NCBI GenBank assembly: GCA_032719365.1
Contig: CM064867.1
Location: 42,371,651-42,435,650, forward strand
Direction: 5' to 3'
DNA length: 64,000 nucleotides
DNA from: Prinsepia uniflora
Taxonomy: Eukaryota; Streptophyta; Magnoliopsida; Rosales; Rosaceae
This document shows, piece by piece, positions 1 to 12,403 of this stretch (the first letter of the stretch is position 1; each line of letters begins with the position of its first letter). Position numbers and translations under genes: made by a program. Below the pieces are notes generated by a model. The model worked only from the letters and a program-made list of their open reading frames with translations, was not told the DNA's origin and made no database searches.

Positions 1-2361
1 CCAAACCACTGGTACCTCCCACGCACCGTCACTAGATACCCCTCGGCCTGTCCGGTACCACTCCTCGTACACCGTACAGGGTACGTACACCCATCTCCGA
101 CAAGTCTACTACAAGGTTCACGGTCACTCACAACCTGACACTCGGGTTTCTTGTCCAATCTCATACTAGACAAATCGATCATTCTAACTCGTCATCCATT
201 CTAGATCCCATGGTCGCCCGACCAGTAGCACAAAAACAACTTCCAAACACGTCGTCCAAGACGTACCAATCCAAGCACGCGCACCAAGGCGTGTACAGTC
301 ATGCCGAAAGGGCATCCGATCTTTCTCACAATTACTGAGGCACACCGACCCCGAATCTATACTCGCTCAACGGTTACCACGTCACATCCGATTGACTTCG
401 AAAAGAAGCCAATCCCAAACGCCCATCTCTACGACTGACCGATTAGACCCTGTTGGATATCCACTCATCCACAGGTCAAGCCTCGAGTCCAAAACATAGA
501 CGTCCCCACTCGCTCGAGTACGGATTAACTTCGAAAAGAAGTTCAATCCCACTATCCTCATCTCTAAACATTTACGACAGAGCGATAAGCTCTCCACCTA
601 GCCCGATCAAGGCGATCACAGTCCAAATTCGTTACCACGTCCAAGGCCCACAACCTCATCAACCAGATCCACCTAGGATCCACACATGCTCACATCTGGC
701 AATCCATCCGGAACCCGATAATAGGGTCTTACACCCACTAGATTTCTTGTCAACCACCCAACATTCCTCAACTATTTTCTCCTCCAATCAATCACTCATA
801 AACGTAACACATCCACTATGTGGATCCCCCCAAATACCTCATATCGATCCCTGCCACTCCACCTAGGAGAGACCGAGGATGATCCAATACGATATCATCA
901 ACATCCATCCTCTGTGAGTGCAAACACAACTCACTGCACCCACCGTACCAAATATCCAACATCGCCTGCCACCAAACCGAAAATGGGAATCCCGTTTGCC
1001 CCAACCTCGAGAAATGCAACCTCACCCGACGACCCCCAAAACACACATGGGTCCACACCAAATACACGCTCATCGTACTGGTATCCGCGATCAACGTCTG
1101 CCAGGGCAGAAGATAAAAAGTCAACCCCGATGACTTCCGAATGTCGAATGCCAATGCGGAAACGAGCACCGCTCACTTCCCACAGTCACAACTCTCCTCG
1201 AAACTAAGATTCCACCCACGTTGAAAATAGACACACTCCCCATGATATGTCAAGTCCAACCGCCGGACTCCCTACATCCGTAACTCACTTGGACAACCAC
1301 GCGTCCACAATCAGCCCAATACTCAGACCTCACGTCAATTAATGACTAATTAGGCACATACACCGATTCCGACTGGGAATTACTCAACTCTTGTCGCCTC
1401 GTCACTGTTGGGACTTACCCCAATACCTCGAAATCTCCGCTGGATCCTATCCAGCCCGAAACTCAAATACCGACCATGTGCCCATCATAATGGAGTTACA
1501 TCCCAAAACGTGGCTCCCACAATTTTCCTGACGGACACCAGCACCAACGCTAGCGCACCAACATGCAAACATCCACACTAGCACACCGTGTGCAAAGTGG
1601 GTAGCCCCGGATCTCCGCTCATACCGAGCGACGATCCCGCATCACTACTCGTACCCCACAACCATGGGTACCACCATCCCGACAATCCACATCAGGATAG
1701 ATGAACGTTCTCAGGTCGCCCCCTGATTCTCAACTACTACCACTACTCCAAGTACTCACGACAATTAGCCATCTACCCCAGACCACCGTTCCACAAAATC
1801 AAGCCATAACTTTCTAACTCACCCAATAAATGACCATAAATCGGTCCTTGGCATCCTAAGTGCCAAACGTTCCTCACTCCGCCTTTCTGGCTCCACTCAA
1901 GCCTTGCCACCATATCATGATTCACCTCACGTTCCTAACCCCAAGTCCTGACTCATCGTGAGTCCCGCATCCACATCTTGACTCCTCCTGAGTCCAATCT
2001 CATACCGAACCAATCATGTCATCACTGACATACCCAATCCCCGAGAAATATCCAATGCTCAACCACTTCCTATTCGACCAATAGGGCCTAAGAAAAAGTA
2101 CAATTTTCCCAAAAATGCGGCCTTCCAGCCACCGGTCTCATTCGTCCTTGCGACCTACGCAATTCTATATCTAACAAATCGCAACTCACAGTGTACTCTG
2201 CCCGACATCTGACCCTCAAACCAGGGTCAATCTCAGCCGAGATCTAACACGAGGTCCCAAACACCCTCTCCTACTCGTCTCACTACCAGGTCGCGCACGA
2301 GGCTTACGCTCCGAAGGCATGATGTGGCAACAGAATCAGCAACCTGGCTCTGATACCAAAT
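1..2361 (-). mobile_element. Interior of LARD-like LTR retrotransposon B (left part outside window)
   Basis: This is the internal domain of a minus-strand element whose 5' LTR lies at 2362-5782. It is recognisable because it matches, at moderate identity, the interior of the complete LARD further right: about 1045-1110 resembles 38585-38640, and the region around 20-110 resembles 37655-37745. A minus-strand primer-binding site abuts the LTR at its right end. No frame carries gag, protease, RT or integrase signatures, and the short open frames are not conserved with the homologous copy. Large non-autonomous elements of this kind are called LARDs and depend on a related autonomous element. The remainder, including the 3' LTR, is outside the window. 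Confidence 0.8.
2341..2358 (-). other. Primer-binding site of element B
   Basis: On the minus strand this reads TGGTATCAGAGCC..., complementary to the 3' end of plant initiator-Met tRNA. It starts three bases from the LTR end at 2362, the usual spacing. It fixes the element's orientation as minus. Confidence 0.9.
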
Positions 2362-5300
2362 TGACAGGACCACCCCCGGAAGGGGCATCGATAACCGTGC
2401 CCGGTCCTGCTCCCGTCTGGCAAGTCGACTGAAATACCCAAGTTACCCTCAGTACGTGCCAGACCAGGGATAGCCACATGTGCTTACTCATGCCTCCGCC
2501 CCTCGTACAGCCTCGAACAACGCGCCACGACCTGGAGGGTCAATAAAAACCAAAAGGTGTGAGTGGACAAAAATTAATCAGTTTAGCAAAACAGATACAA
2601 CAAACGTCTTTACCCTCCGCGTAAAAACGAATGCATGCATACAAAAATCATTTCGCAATCGGGTAAGATTTTCCACATAAGAAAACTGTGTATCAAATTT
2701 CTACATAAGGAAAAACTCGTATGAACCTCAAAATCATTTTCCTTTCTTGACCATCGGGTCTTAGCCCGCAATCATAAACACCGGGCCTCAGCCCAAAACC
2801 ACGAATCAAAAACCAAATGCACAACATGATCCAAAACCAACAACCCTATACCGGGCCACTGCCCAACTCAACCGAAACATCAGAAATCATCAATAAATCT
2901 CGAGTCAATCATTTTGCTGGATATCAAGTGCGCCCGAGTCTTTAAACTCAAAACCATGCGCATAAACAGGCCTTCTCGGGATATCAACGAGTCTTTAAAC
3001 TCAGAACATAATCAATAGGCCTCGGGGGTATCACAGTAACCGAGTCTTTAACTCACGAGTCTTTAAACTCATTAAGGGCCCTCCCCCGTCATCAATTAAC
3101 CGAGTCTTTAAACTCAAAACGTGCTCCAGCAATAGCACCGGGTTTTTAAACCCAAAACAGTTTTCAAACACAACAACAGGTCTTTAAACCCAAAGCAGTT
3201 TTCAACGGGTCTTTAAACCCCAAAACAGTTTATCAATCGTGACAACGTGGGATCCATCCCAAAATCACATTTTTCACAACAGGACCCATGGTCCGAATTT
3301 CCACATTCATTTTCCCCAAATCATACTTTACAAACATAAACAAATCATCATTACACACGGGGCATGCACAATCACACCAAATCACTTTATTAAATCATTT
3401 TTCATTCCCGAATTCGAATTCGCAACAATGATTCCGTAAGCCGGCATCCGGAAGCATCATCTCGAACCCAAACCAAGAATCCACTTTATTATTTCCGAAA
3501 ACCGAAACCTCGTTCGTTAAAATTTCTTTTATACCCCGAGCATCAAGCCCGAAATCACCTTTTTCAAAATCCATTTTAATTCCTTGAAATCACTTCATTT
3601 CTCAAATCTCATCATCAAAACATCGAGACCACAATCATAAATACCAAAATCACAGTCCAAGCTAAACATACTCAAACCCCACATTTAAAATCCTCAAAAT
3701 CACAAGTCTCATTTTAATTCCCCAATTCAAACATCAACAGTGATCATATCACAATAATTTTAAATCTCGTAAAACGTGCAAATCCGGAACTTTCTTGAAA
3801 AACGTGTCAAAATCGTAAGTCACACTCGCAAATCATAAACAACCTTCTTAAATCATTTTACACCCATTTCATATAACTTCTTCCATTAAACCATCATTAA
3901 GCATATGAGTGACCATAGTCTCGAAATACGTGAAATTTCACATGTATAGTAAAAATGCGTATAACTACGGGAATCGAATACGTATAAATACAGAAATCAA
4001 AATCAACCACAACTTATAATCATGTTCACAAAATCAAAGAAATAATTTATGCATGCATTAAATTTTGAAAGCAACGTCCACTCACACACCAATTTTAAGG
4101 CTCGGTTTCGCGCCGCACGCACGCCCGTAATTTCCGATATTTTCCATAGTTTCAAATCCTGTCCGAAAACATACTTTAGTGTCACTAAGGGCTTAGATAA
4201 CAACATACTAATTTCCCATAATTTTTCGGGAATTAATCGTTAATTACAAACGTAACATAAATCTTCGGACCCTCGGAATAACATCGAAACGGTGTCCGAA
4301 AATTCCGAAACCAACGCTAAAATGTTCGTTACGCTGTGTAAGGCAAAAGTCGTTTTGAACTCACCTTGAAAATCGGACCCACGCGCCGTCACGCGCCGCC
4401 GCAAGCGGCTGCGCGTGACACCCACGCGCCTGCTACAGTGACGGTGAACAGTTCGCCTTCTTCGCCCGTTTCCTCTGCAAACGGGTCCTGCAACCCGCGT
4501 GACAACCCAGTTAGATAGCTATCAATTCTCAATCAATTCCTTCCCTTTTTGATCCTAACCTCTTCTATAACCATTTAATTCCAGTTCTATGTCCTCTATT
4601 AGCCTCGACACTGACTAAATCAATCCATCCAAACTCGGACCTCAAATCGGGTCGACATTCCAAACTCACTCAACTCAATTCCATTTCCAAATTAACCTAA
4701 GCATGAGCTTAAGGGGACCCAATAGAACACTCTAACACGACCAATTGCACACGAACTCACCTGAAAGTCGTCGTCCACAGTCCCTGTACAACTCTGAAAC
4801 AGGAACCAGTGATCATGGCCAGACAGCTATCGAATCCCTTGCCAATAGCTACGGTTGATCTCCAAAGGGTCCCAGAAGACGATCACTGCCCCTAGTTTCG
4901 TCCAATTTCTCACACAATTCAAATTTCGATTTTTCCCTCAATTTTTCGATTTTTCTCCCAGAGCTGGTTCTCTCAACGCTCAGCCATCCCTTGTTCCAAA
5001 TGACGCTCAGAAGTACACTCAGCACCCAGATAATCGAACGGCGTGGCCAACAGCTCGTGGGAATCCGTCTGATTCCACTGAAGGTTGTTTCCCCCAACCG
5101 AAACCCGGAGCCATGGAAAACGAGTACCCGTGCACTGGTTTGTCTCAGCCCATGCCACAATGTCGTCCAATACCTCAAAATACTTAAATAATTTCTTGTT
5201 TAGTCCACTAAGCCGTTTAAAAAATAACCCGATCAGAGCACCACCCAGCACGGCGTGCAGGCTCTGCTTTCACGGTTGATTGAACAGTAACCCATGCAAA

Positions 5301-5782
5301 TGACCAAAATGCCCTCAGGGCAATAATTACCAAAATGCCCCTCACCATCCGTGACCCGTAACTTGGTCACCCGATGTCCGTTTGACGCGTGCCGCCTGTC
5401 GTTGTACTCAGGGCTTCGAGACGAACCTAACGGTCCTCGGTCTTCGGCCATCGGACCTCCTGACTGAAAAGTCAACATTTCCCCCCATTTCGTTCAGATT
5501 ACAGAAATGCCCCTGGGCTTCCGAACGTCATAACTTTCACCACGGATGTCGGAATCGAACGTGCCACCTGTCTATGAACTCGTGACGTCCCAAACTACGT
5601 CACGGTCATTGGTCAAAGTACATTTGACCGTCTGAATTAAAAGTCAACGTTTTACCCACGACCAGGGGCAAAACGGTCATTTGGCACCGTTCGTCCGAAT
5701 CCACCCAACTAACCACCGATTAACCCTCATTAATCATGATTAGTTACTAACCTAATCCCGAATTCCGGGACGGGTCGTTACA
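2362..5782 (-). repeat. 5' LTR of element B (3421 bp)
   Basis: The minus-strand LTR begins TGTAACGACCCGTCCCGG at 5782 and ends CCTGTCA at 2362, next to the primer-binding site. In transcription order it contains an inverted TTGACC pair (5611-5629), an inverted TGACGT pair (5582-5603), a donor-like CAG/GTGAGT (4755-4763), a GC-rich hairpin (4411-4429) and the inverted-box module 2557-4087 with hairpin motifs. It abuts TRIM T1 exactly where T1's LTR should continue, so B inserted into T1. The right target-site copy is then 5783-5787 (TCTAG). The left end is outside the window. Confidence 0.9.
2557..4087 (-). other. Inverted-box module in LTR B
   Basis: GTGTGAGTGGAC at 2557-2568 and its exact 12-base reverse complement at 4076-4087 bound a 1.5-kb segment. 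An ATGCATGCAT palindrome lies just inside each end (2631-2640 and 4049-4058). Between about 2756 and 3225 lie some ten short hairpin motifs, mostly GAGTCTTTAAACTC and GGGTCTTTAAACCC. The same architecture occurs in the other long LTRs here. Function unknown. Confidence 0.75.
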
Positions 5783-6464
5783 TCTAGCACCATATTGTCT
5801 GCTTTGGGCCTCGTCCTCACGGTTTTTTTTTTGGGAGCTCATGGTGCAACTTCCCATGGGGTCACCCATCATGGAATTGCACTAGCCTCAACTCGCTTAA
5901 CTTTGGGGTTCCAATCCCCCCCAAAGCCACTTGAGCTCCCAAAAGGCCTAGTGTTAGATAGCTGCGTGCTTACACCTTTAAGGCACACCACCATCCTCTC
6001 CCAGACCATTCCCCCCTCGCAGGAATGTGGGATCGTTCACCGTTCCCTCCAGGACACGGGTCTTACAATCCACCCCCCTTAGGGCCCAGCGTCCTCGCTG
6101 GAACACTTCCTGGTCGGGGGTCTGGTTCTGATACTAAATTATCAGGACTCGACCCTCCTCGGTCAGGACCCAACTCATCTAGCACCATATTGTTCGCTTT
6201 GGGCCTCGCCCTCACGGTTTTTTTTTTTCGGGAGCTCATGGTGCAACTTCCCAGGGGGTTACCCATCATGGAATTGCACCAGCCTCAACTCGCTTAACTT
6301 TGGGGTTCCAATCCCCCCCAAAGCCACTTGAGCTCCCAAAAGGCCTAGTCCTAGATAGGTGTGTGCCTACACCTTTAAGGCACACCACCATCCTCTCCCA
6401 GACCATTCTCCCCTCGCAGGAATGTGGGATCGTTCAGCGTTCCCTCCAGGACACGGGTCTTACA
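5783..6464 (-). mobile_element. TRIM element T1, left LTR interrupted by element B
   Basis: This is a terminal-repeat retrotransposon in miniature. Two near-identical repeats of about 0.3 kb (5783-6067, truncated on the left, and 6140-6464) flank a short interior. The interior has a polypurine tract (minus GGGGGTGGAT next to 6067) and a decayed primer-binding site (minus TTTAGTATCAGAACC, about 6125-6138). Each LTR begins TGTAAGACCCGTGTCC on the minus strand. There is no coding capacity, as expected for TRIMs. It sits inside the 5' LTR of element A, since the matching 3' LTR of A is continuous across this site near 11600. Confidence 0.85.
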
Positions 6465-6936
6465 CATCTGGGATGTCGAGGATTGGTTAAACTGTATTTT
6501 ATTGATTTGGGCAGAGACCCCACGTGTTTTGGTTTTGAGTTGAGACCCTACTAAGGAAATGACATTGATTGATAAACATTTTCACTGGGTTTTAAATTGA
6601 AAAGCCTTATAATTTGATTTAAATGAAGTGGTTGTTATAGCCGTTTTTCGGATGCATAGATGCTTTTTAGTGAAGTGTATAAATGCCTTTTCGTGAAATG
6701 GTTTTAGAAACTGTATATTTTCATCCACTCACAGGTTTTCTTGATTTTAATACCCTTTAGGTTGATCGTGGATGCGAGCTGTATTAGAGACCGAGAAATT
6801 ACATGCCTCCACATATCGTTACATACTCTAGAAGCCCCGAGAGGGTTTGGTGTATTCCTGGTCTGGCACTAGGTGTCAAACGGAAAGCATGGAACATCCC
6901 GCGTTAATCCAGTGAGGATTGAGATAGGTCGTGTCA
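6465..6936 (+). repeat. 3' part of the 5' LTR of LARD element A
   Basis: These 472 bases align end to end with 11600-12069, the end of A's 3' LTR, and finish with GGTCGTGTCA followed by a primer-binding site. By eye about one base in eight differs, so A is much older than the LARD at 33812. The upstream part of this LTR lies left of TRIM T1 and element B, outside the window. Confidence 0.88.
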
Positions 6937-6939
6937 GAT

Positions 6940-6951
6940 TGGTATCAAAGC
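6940..6951 (+). other. Decayed primer-binding site of element A
   Basis: TGGTATCAAAGC begins three bases after the LTR end. It has one mismatch to the iMet site seen in the other elements, consistent with the age of A. Confidence 0.85.
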
Positions 6952-9756
6952 TTGGTGTTAGATTGATATCAGAGCATTGGTTTACTCTTGGAACGTTACG
7001 CATATGCATGATGCGATATCTCTATGAGGAAACATCCTGTCATCAACCTGATAGTTAGGGTAAGATTAAGAGGGTTTAGTGGAAACGAACCTTGGGTAGG
7101 TCACATTTGGCACGGTGTGCCGTGGTTCAGTGAGTTTAAACCCGAGGAGAACTGGATGTGACGATTTCTAGAGTCGAGATCGTTGGACGGTCAGGTTGGG
7201 TGTGCTCCCTAGCAGTCGAGGTCGTGGACGACTCTAGTTGAGACTAATTGGACTAGTTTTCAAAAGAGTAGTACTTGTGTATCAGATAAGTTCCGCTTAA
7301 TATCGAGAGTGTTGCCTTGGTTGAGTCTGCACGAGGTTGTGGCCGAAATTGCTATCGAGGGTTGTGGTTGTGACTGTGGAGAGTTGGGCGACGTTCGAGG
7401 AAAGTTTCTTACATGGTTTTTCCAGTGTTGTTGAGTTACGAGGGAGGCAGAGAGTTATTCCGACGTGATGAATAAGATGAGCTGGATGAAATTCAGCAAT
7501 GACTGAGTTGTGTTTGGGAAAGACCCAACGGGATGACTGAGATGAGTTGACGGAATCTCAACAGCGATCTGATGATTCTGAGGGACGGCAAGTGCATCGA
7601 GAGGATCTGATTGGGATCACAGTATCTTCCTTGTTGAATTGGATTACGGAGGAGTGCCTCTATGCCTGTATTGGAAAGGGGTGTTTTATCTTGCCTTGGT
7701 AAGTGTTCATAAGTATCGCCTGTGGGAATTTATCCCATAAGAGTTGGGACATGAGAATTAGGTGGTTTCATTACTACCAATTGGATGTGCATAAAAGGTA
7801 TAATGGAAGACAGGCGAGGTTTGACCTTGACTTAGATTGGTTCTAGGACACATGGACTGATGTTCGAGTGAGTTTAGGACTTGAGAGTCTAGTGGTAGGA
7901 CTTGATTTCCAATTCCACTGAGAATCAGTTGACTTGGAATGTCACTGATAGGAGACCCAATGTCTTTTTGATGGAAATTTGGGAGTTGGTTCTGACGAGA
8001 CTGCTAATAAATATACTTCCTTCTCCTGAAAGTTCCTAGTGAACTTCTCATCACTCGTGAAGGTTAAGTTCAATTGGGGAGTGACTTGGTCGTGGAAGAA
8101 TCACGATAGTAGTTATCAACATATATTATTGGTTAGTGAAGGAGACTTCACATTTTTCACGTCTATGGTTGCCATTTCTCTTGGTGCTTGGATGTTTGGA
8201 CAGGCGTTGGATCAAATTTGAATGCGTTGAGGAGCAGATGCTGTTTGGTGTTACCTAACATGGGTGAGTGTAGTTGGATTGGCATTTACACTCACATAGG
8301 ATGAATTTTGATGTCATCATTTTGGATTATCCTAAAGTGGGACATTATCATGTACTAAGTGAAAGAAATCAGTGGTGACAAGTTATATGGCTTACGAGCT
8401 TGGGTTGCGACAATCTAGAGGATCAAGGATCACACGATGGATGATCAAGTGGTTTTGGATTGAGAAAGTTTGGGACTGGCCACTACAGTTAGGACGATAG
8501 ATTTTGGACTCACTAAGATAGGATGCGTGTATTGACTATTAGGTAGAGGTTAATCTGTGGTAAGATGGTACTTTGAGCATCATTCAGGAAAAGAGGAATA
8601 GCTGATGCCTCAAGTAGGATGTTGGCACGTTCGTTATCGCACCTATTTGAGTGTCGCTGATTGGGGGTAGGTAACCGATAGGTTCGGGATTGGTACGTCT
8701 TGGTGGACGTGTTGGTAATCAAATTAGTTCCGACATTGTTGGTTCCTTGAGAACATGGACTGGACATCAAGTATTGTGCTTGTTAGTAGAGCGATCATAT
8801 GAGTGTTCAGTCATTGTATGAGCTGGAGCTCAGAGCCGTGGTTGGTCAGAAGAACCCTAGAGTTTGAGTGGTGTTATCCCTACTAGGGGAAGTATTCGAT
8901 GGGATCCGAATGCATTCAAGTTGAGTAAGTTGGTGGTTAGTGTACCCACAGGATGAGTGAGATGTCAGTTGGGTATCAACGGAACGAGTGAGGTGACAGT
9001 TTAAGACTTTCCTCGGGTCAGGATCACAGCGTTGGGCACTGAGTGAGACGAGGCTTAATATGAGGTATCATAGTAGGACTGTAGAGTGAGTCGAGGGTTT
9101 TGTCAGTGACTCGAGTAGTGGTAGTGGAGCCGTGAGTACCGGCTTAGCATGACTGTGGGTTGTGAGCGTGGTTTTCGGTTAGGAAACAGTCTAGCGATAG
9201 GAAATTTGAGATTTAAGATCTCTCAAAGAGAGCAGGATGTTAGCTTAGGTTGTCGGCTGAGAAGGGTCATCAGGCTGAAAACTGAAACGTGTCAGCCTGT
9301 TATCTGAGTGGTATGTCAGTTTATGAGCCTGGTATCTGAGTGGTATGTCCACTTGGTTTAGCAGAATTGGGCAGGAAGGTAAGTTGACCTGTCAGCTTGG
9401 TATCAGTTGACCGGTGAGTTGGACGCGTATCGATGTCTTGAGCGAGGCTTGAGGGTCGAGATTTGAGAAATCGAGACTTGGTTTTTGAGAATCAAAGTTG
9501 GTTGTGAGAGTTGAGTTGTGAAGCTTCCAAAGTTTCTGGTGACAGTTGGTCATGTGTTTGTGGTTATAATCACAGAGGTTGAGTTGAGTTACAGCATTGA
9601 CCGTTGGATTGTGGTTAAAGTGGAGTGACGTGTGCGTACAGACGAGTATCGTGGCTAGTTGTGGGACATGTACGTTTACACAAGAGTGCCTCCAATTCAG
9701 GCAGGCCTGGATTGGCACAAGTTGGATGTGGATTTAGGTCAGTTTGAATTTCGAGG

Positions 9757-9781
9757 ATGAAGTTCTTTAAAGGGGGAAGAT
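9757..9781 (+). other. Polypurine tract of element A
   Basis: AAAGGGGGAAGAT directly precedes the 3' LTR start. It is preceded by TTCGAGGATGAAGTTCTTT, a motif that also precedes the LTR in the other elements here and is typical of plant chromoviral Ty3/gypsy elements. Confidence 0.85.
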
Positions 9782-12069
9782 TGTAACAACCCGTCCCGAG
9801 TTTACTATATTAATTAAGGACTCATTTAGGATTATCGTGACTAATCGGGAATGACTTGGGGATTTTTCGGAAGGTCAGCTTAAATGACGATTTTGCCTCT
9901 AGAATGGGAAAAATGTAGACTTTTGACCCGGGTTGTCAAATGTATAAGGACCGTGGACTGTTACATAGATTGAGACGATATGAGTCGTTAGACAAGTGGT
10001 ACGTCGAAATCGGACTTTGTACGAGGAAGTTATGGATCATAGAAGGAAAATGGAACTATTCATTTTTTTACGAGAAATTGTACAGTTGGCAGGTTTGGAT
10101 TGGATAAAAATCTGAGTGGACCACTTGATGAGTGACAAGTGTCACTCATCTGATTGGCCCATTACCCCAAATGTTTGGGATACATTATTTCATCTTCTTT
10201 GTTCCTTCACACCCGAAACCCACACAAACACCCACCCTAAAAACCATTTTCATCCTCTTCAGCTGAGACCAGAGAGGGAGAGAGAGATTAAGGGTGAGTG
10301 AGAGATGAGAGACGACGTGCGAGGATACAAAACCTCCATGGACGGCGGTGGAGAACCGCAAAGAAAGGTAAATACAAATATTTTTAAAAAAAAAAAAAAT
10401 TTCAATTTGGGTTATGGACGTTTGAGGAGTGTTCTAACGCCATGGATGGCTTTTCTGAACTCTTATGAGCTGGTAGGGACCTAAATCGAAGAGATTGGAC
10501 GGCTGGATAGTCCAAAAGGTGGGACTGATCTTGTTTGAAAGGTTTCGACGATCTGAATCTAATGGTGGTGGTTTCAGGTCGTTCGGAGATCGTTTGGTTG
10601 GTTAAATTGAGGTTTTTCGCCTAGGAAAATATGTTCGGGACGCGTTGACTTTTTCGGGAGGTTTGAGGGTTCTTGATTAGGACTTTTCTAGGTTGGTAGT
10701 GACCTTTAGCTATGTTTTGGATAGGTCTAGATGACACCGAGAGTTTAGTATAGGCCCGTAGAGGCTTACGGCGCAGCTTGCAGGCACGCAGTTTGGACGG
10801 TCTATGAGTGGACACTTGATTTCTATATATGATGCATGCCTAAGTATTTTATATGTTTTATAAACATGATTTGAGATGCATTGAGTGCATATGGTTTATA
10901 TATATGATTGTGAGGTTTTATCATTTTCGTGGAAATATGGTATTGCACATATTTCGAGATCTGTATTTTAGGTGATATTTTGGGCTTATGCCGGATTTGT
11001 ACGTGCTTGTGTTATCTTAATGAAATGATTTTGGAATTGGAAATACTATATTGGGCTTAAGGCCTAGTTTGTTTATGATATCGGGCTTGAGGCCGAGTTT
11101 GTTTATGATATCGGGCTTAGTCCCTATGATAGTTGGATTGGATCGAATTCAAGGAATCCCGGTTTTGTGGAAACAGTTTGTCAAAACTATACATCGAGCT
11201 GAGACCCTGTTGAAATGCTTTACACTGGATTTGAGGTATAAATGGTTTTTATGATTTTCCACTAGATTTGATTACTATTTTACCTATACCATCCTTATAT
11301 GTGGATTGTCTCCTCCAGACGTCTCGTAGTATCCTGCAGTAGTCACGGTACATTTCCTGGGAGGGGCAGTTGTACAGAGAGGATTAGGACGAGGAGTGCA
11401 AGCATTGCTTGAGAGGGGCCACTCTACGGAGAGGATCAGGATCAGGATTGCTAGATATGGATATTACCCCGGACAGTGATCCGGGGAAGGCACATCATTA
11501 TGATGTTGTCCCAGACACTGGTGGATGCGAGGGTAGGACTCGAACTTGATACCCTGAGTGGCACGCGGATCCTTAGAGACGGTGACAATATTGATCAGAC
11601 ATCTGGGATGTCAAGGATTGGTTAAACTATATTTTACTGATTTGGACAGAGACCCCACGTGTTTTGGTTTTGAGTTAACACCCTGCTGAGTAAATGGCTT
11701 TGATTAATAAACGTTTTCATTGGTTTTAAATTGAAAAGCCATATAATTTGATTTAAATGAAGTGGTTGTTATAACTGGTTTTCCGAGGCATGCATGCTTT
11801 TTAGTGAAGGGTATAAATGTCTTTTCGTGAAATGGTTTTAAAAATTGTTTATTTTTGTCCACTCACGGCTTTTCTTGTTTTTAATACCCTTCAGGTTGAT
11901 CGCAGATGCTGGCTATATTAGAGACCAAGACATCACATGCCTCCACAGATCCTAGCGTACTCTAGAAGCCCCGAGAGGGTTAGGTGTATCCATGGTTGGG
12001 CATGGGGTGTCAGACAGGAGCATGGCACATCTCGCGTTAATCTAGGGAGGATTGGGATGGGTCGTGTCA
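9782..12069 (+). repeat. 3' LTR of LARD element A (2288 bp)
   Basis: It starts TGTAACAACCCGTCCCGAG and ends GGGTCGTGTCA. The perfect 24-base palindrome GATGAGTGACA-AG-TGTCACTCATC lies at 10127-10150. A donor-like AAG/GTAAAT lies near 10366-10374, followed by an A-run at about 10385-10399. The inverted boxes are ATGAGTGGAC (10804-10813) and GTCCACTCAC (11857-11866), with GGGCTT...GGCC hairpin motifs at about 11053-11120. A pyrimidine tract and CAG follow the second box. The right flank is the interior of TRIM T2, so the right target copy would be CAACG (12070-12074). Confidence 0.92.
10127..10150. promoter_or_regulatory. Perfect 24-bp palindrome in LTR of A
   Basis: Arms of 11 bases (GATGAGTGACA and TGTCACTCATC) are separated by AG. 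The same dyad, or a slightly decayed form, occurs in four other LTRs of this group at 15418-15451, 18089-18112, 32727-32760 and 46806-46829. It lies 0.3-0.55 kb into the LTR. A protein-binding dyad in U3 is my inference. Confidence 0.6.
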
Positions 12070-12403
12070 CAACGTCCTCGCTAGCACACTTCTGGTTGGG
12101 GACCAACTCTGATACCAAATTGTCACGACCCAACCTTCTCTAACAGGATATTATCCGCTTTGGACCCAACCCACACGATTTCGTTCTCGGGAGCCCACAT
12201 GCAACTTTCCAGTGGGTCACCCATCATGGGATTGCCACTACCCAAACTCGCTTATCTTCGGGGTTCCAACAAAACCCAAAGCTAGTGAGCTCCCAAAAGG
12301 CCTCCAACTAGGTAGATATGTCCCAGACATATAATACATTTCACCTTTCCCTCCATGAGCGATGTTGGATTGTTCACCTTTCTTCCAAGACACGGGTCTT
12401 ACA
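12070..12403 (-). mobile_element. TRIM element T2, half left of element A
   Basis: An LTR of 283 bp (12121-12403; minus strand begins TGTAAGACCCGTG and ends GGTCGTGACA) follows a short interior. The interior holds a minus-strand primer-binding site, CTCTGATACCA, at about 12107-12117. The interior stops abruptly at the 3' LTR of element A, and the segment with the polypurine tract and the other LTR is missing. The simplest reading is that A inserted into T2, leaving T2's other half beyond the left edge of the window. Confidence 0.82.

Larger units (their letters stand above)
6937..9781 (+). mobile_element. Non-coding interior of LARD element A
   Basis: This 2.8-kb interior lies between a 5' LTR end with primer-binding site and a polypurine tract followed by the 3' LTR. 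No frame holds a recognisable retroelement protein, and every open frame is short. It is homologous to the interior of B read on the other strand: the stretch near 7841-7910 (GGACACATGGACTGATG...) parallels the reverse complement of about 1245-1310 and of 38800-38870. Parts recur at 18404-18717 and about 48390-48729. This supports one large family of non-autonomous elements. Confidence 0.82.

Noticed and set aside
453..866. 137-codon open frame at the left edge
   Set aside because: It lies in the non-coding interior of element B. The homologous interior of the complete LARD does not keep the frame, and no motif is recognisable.
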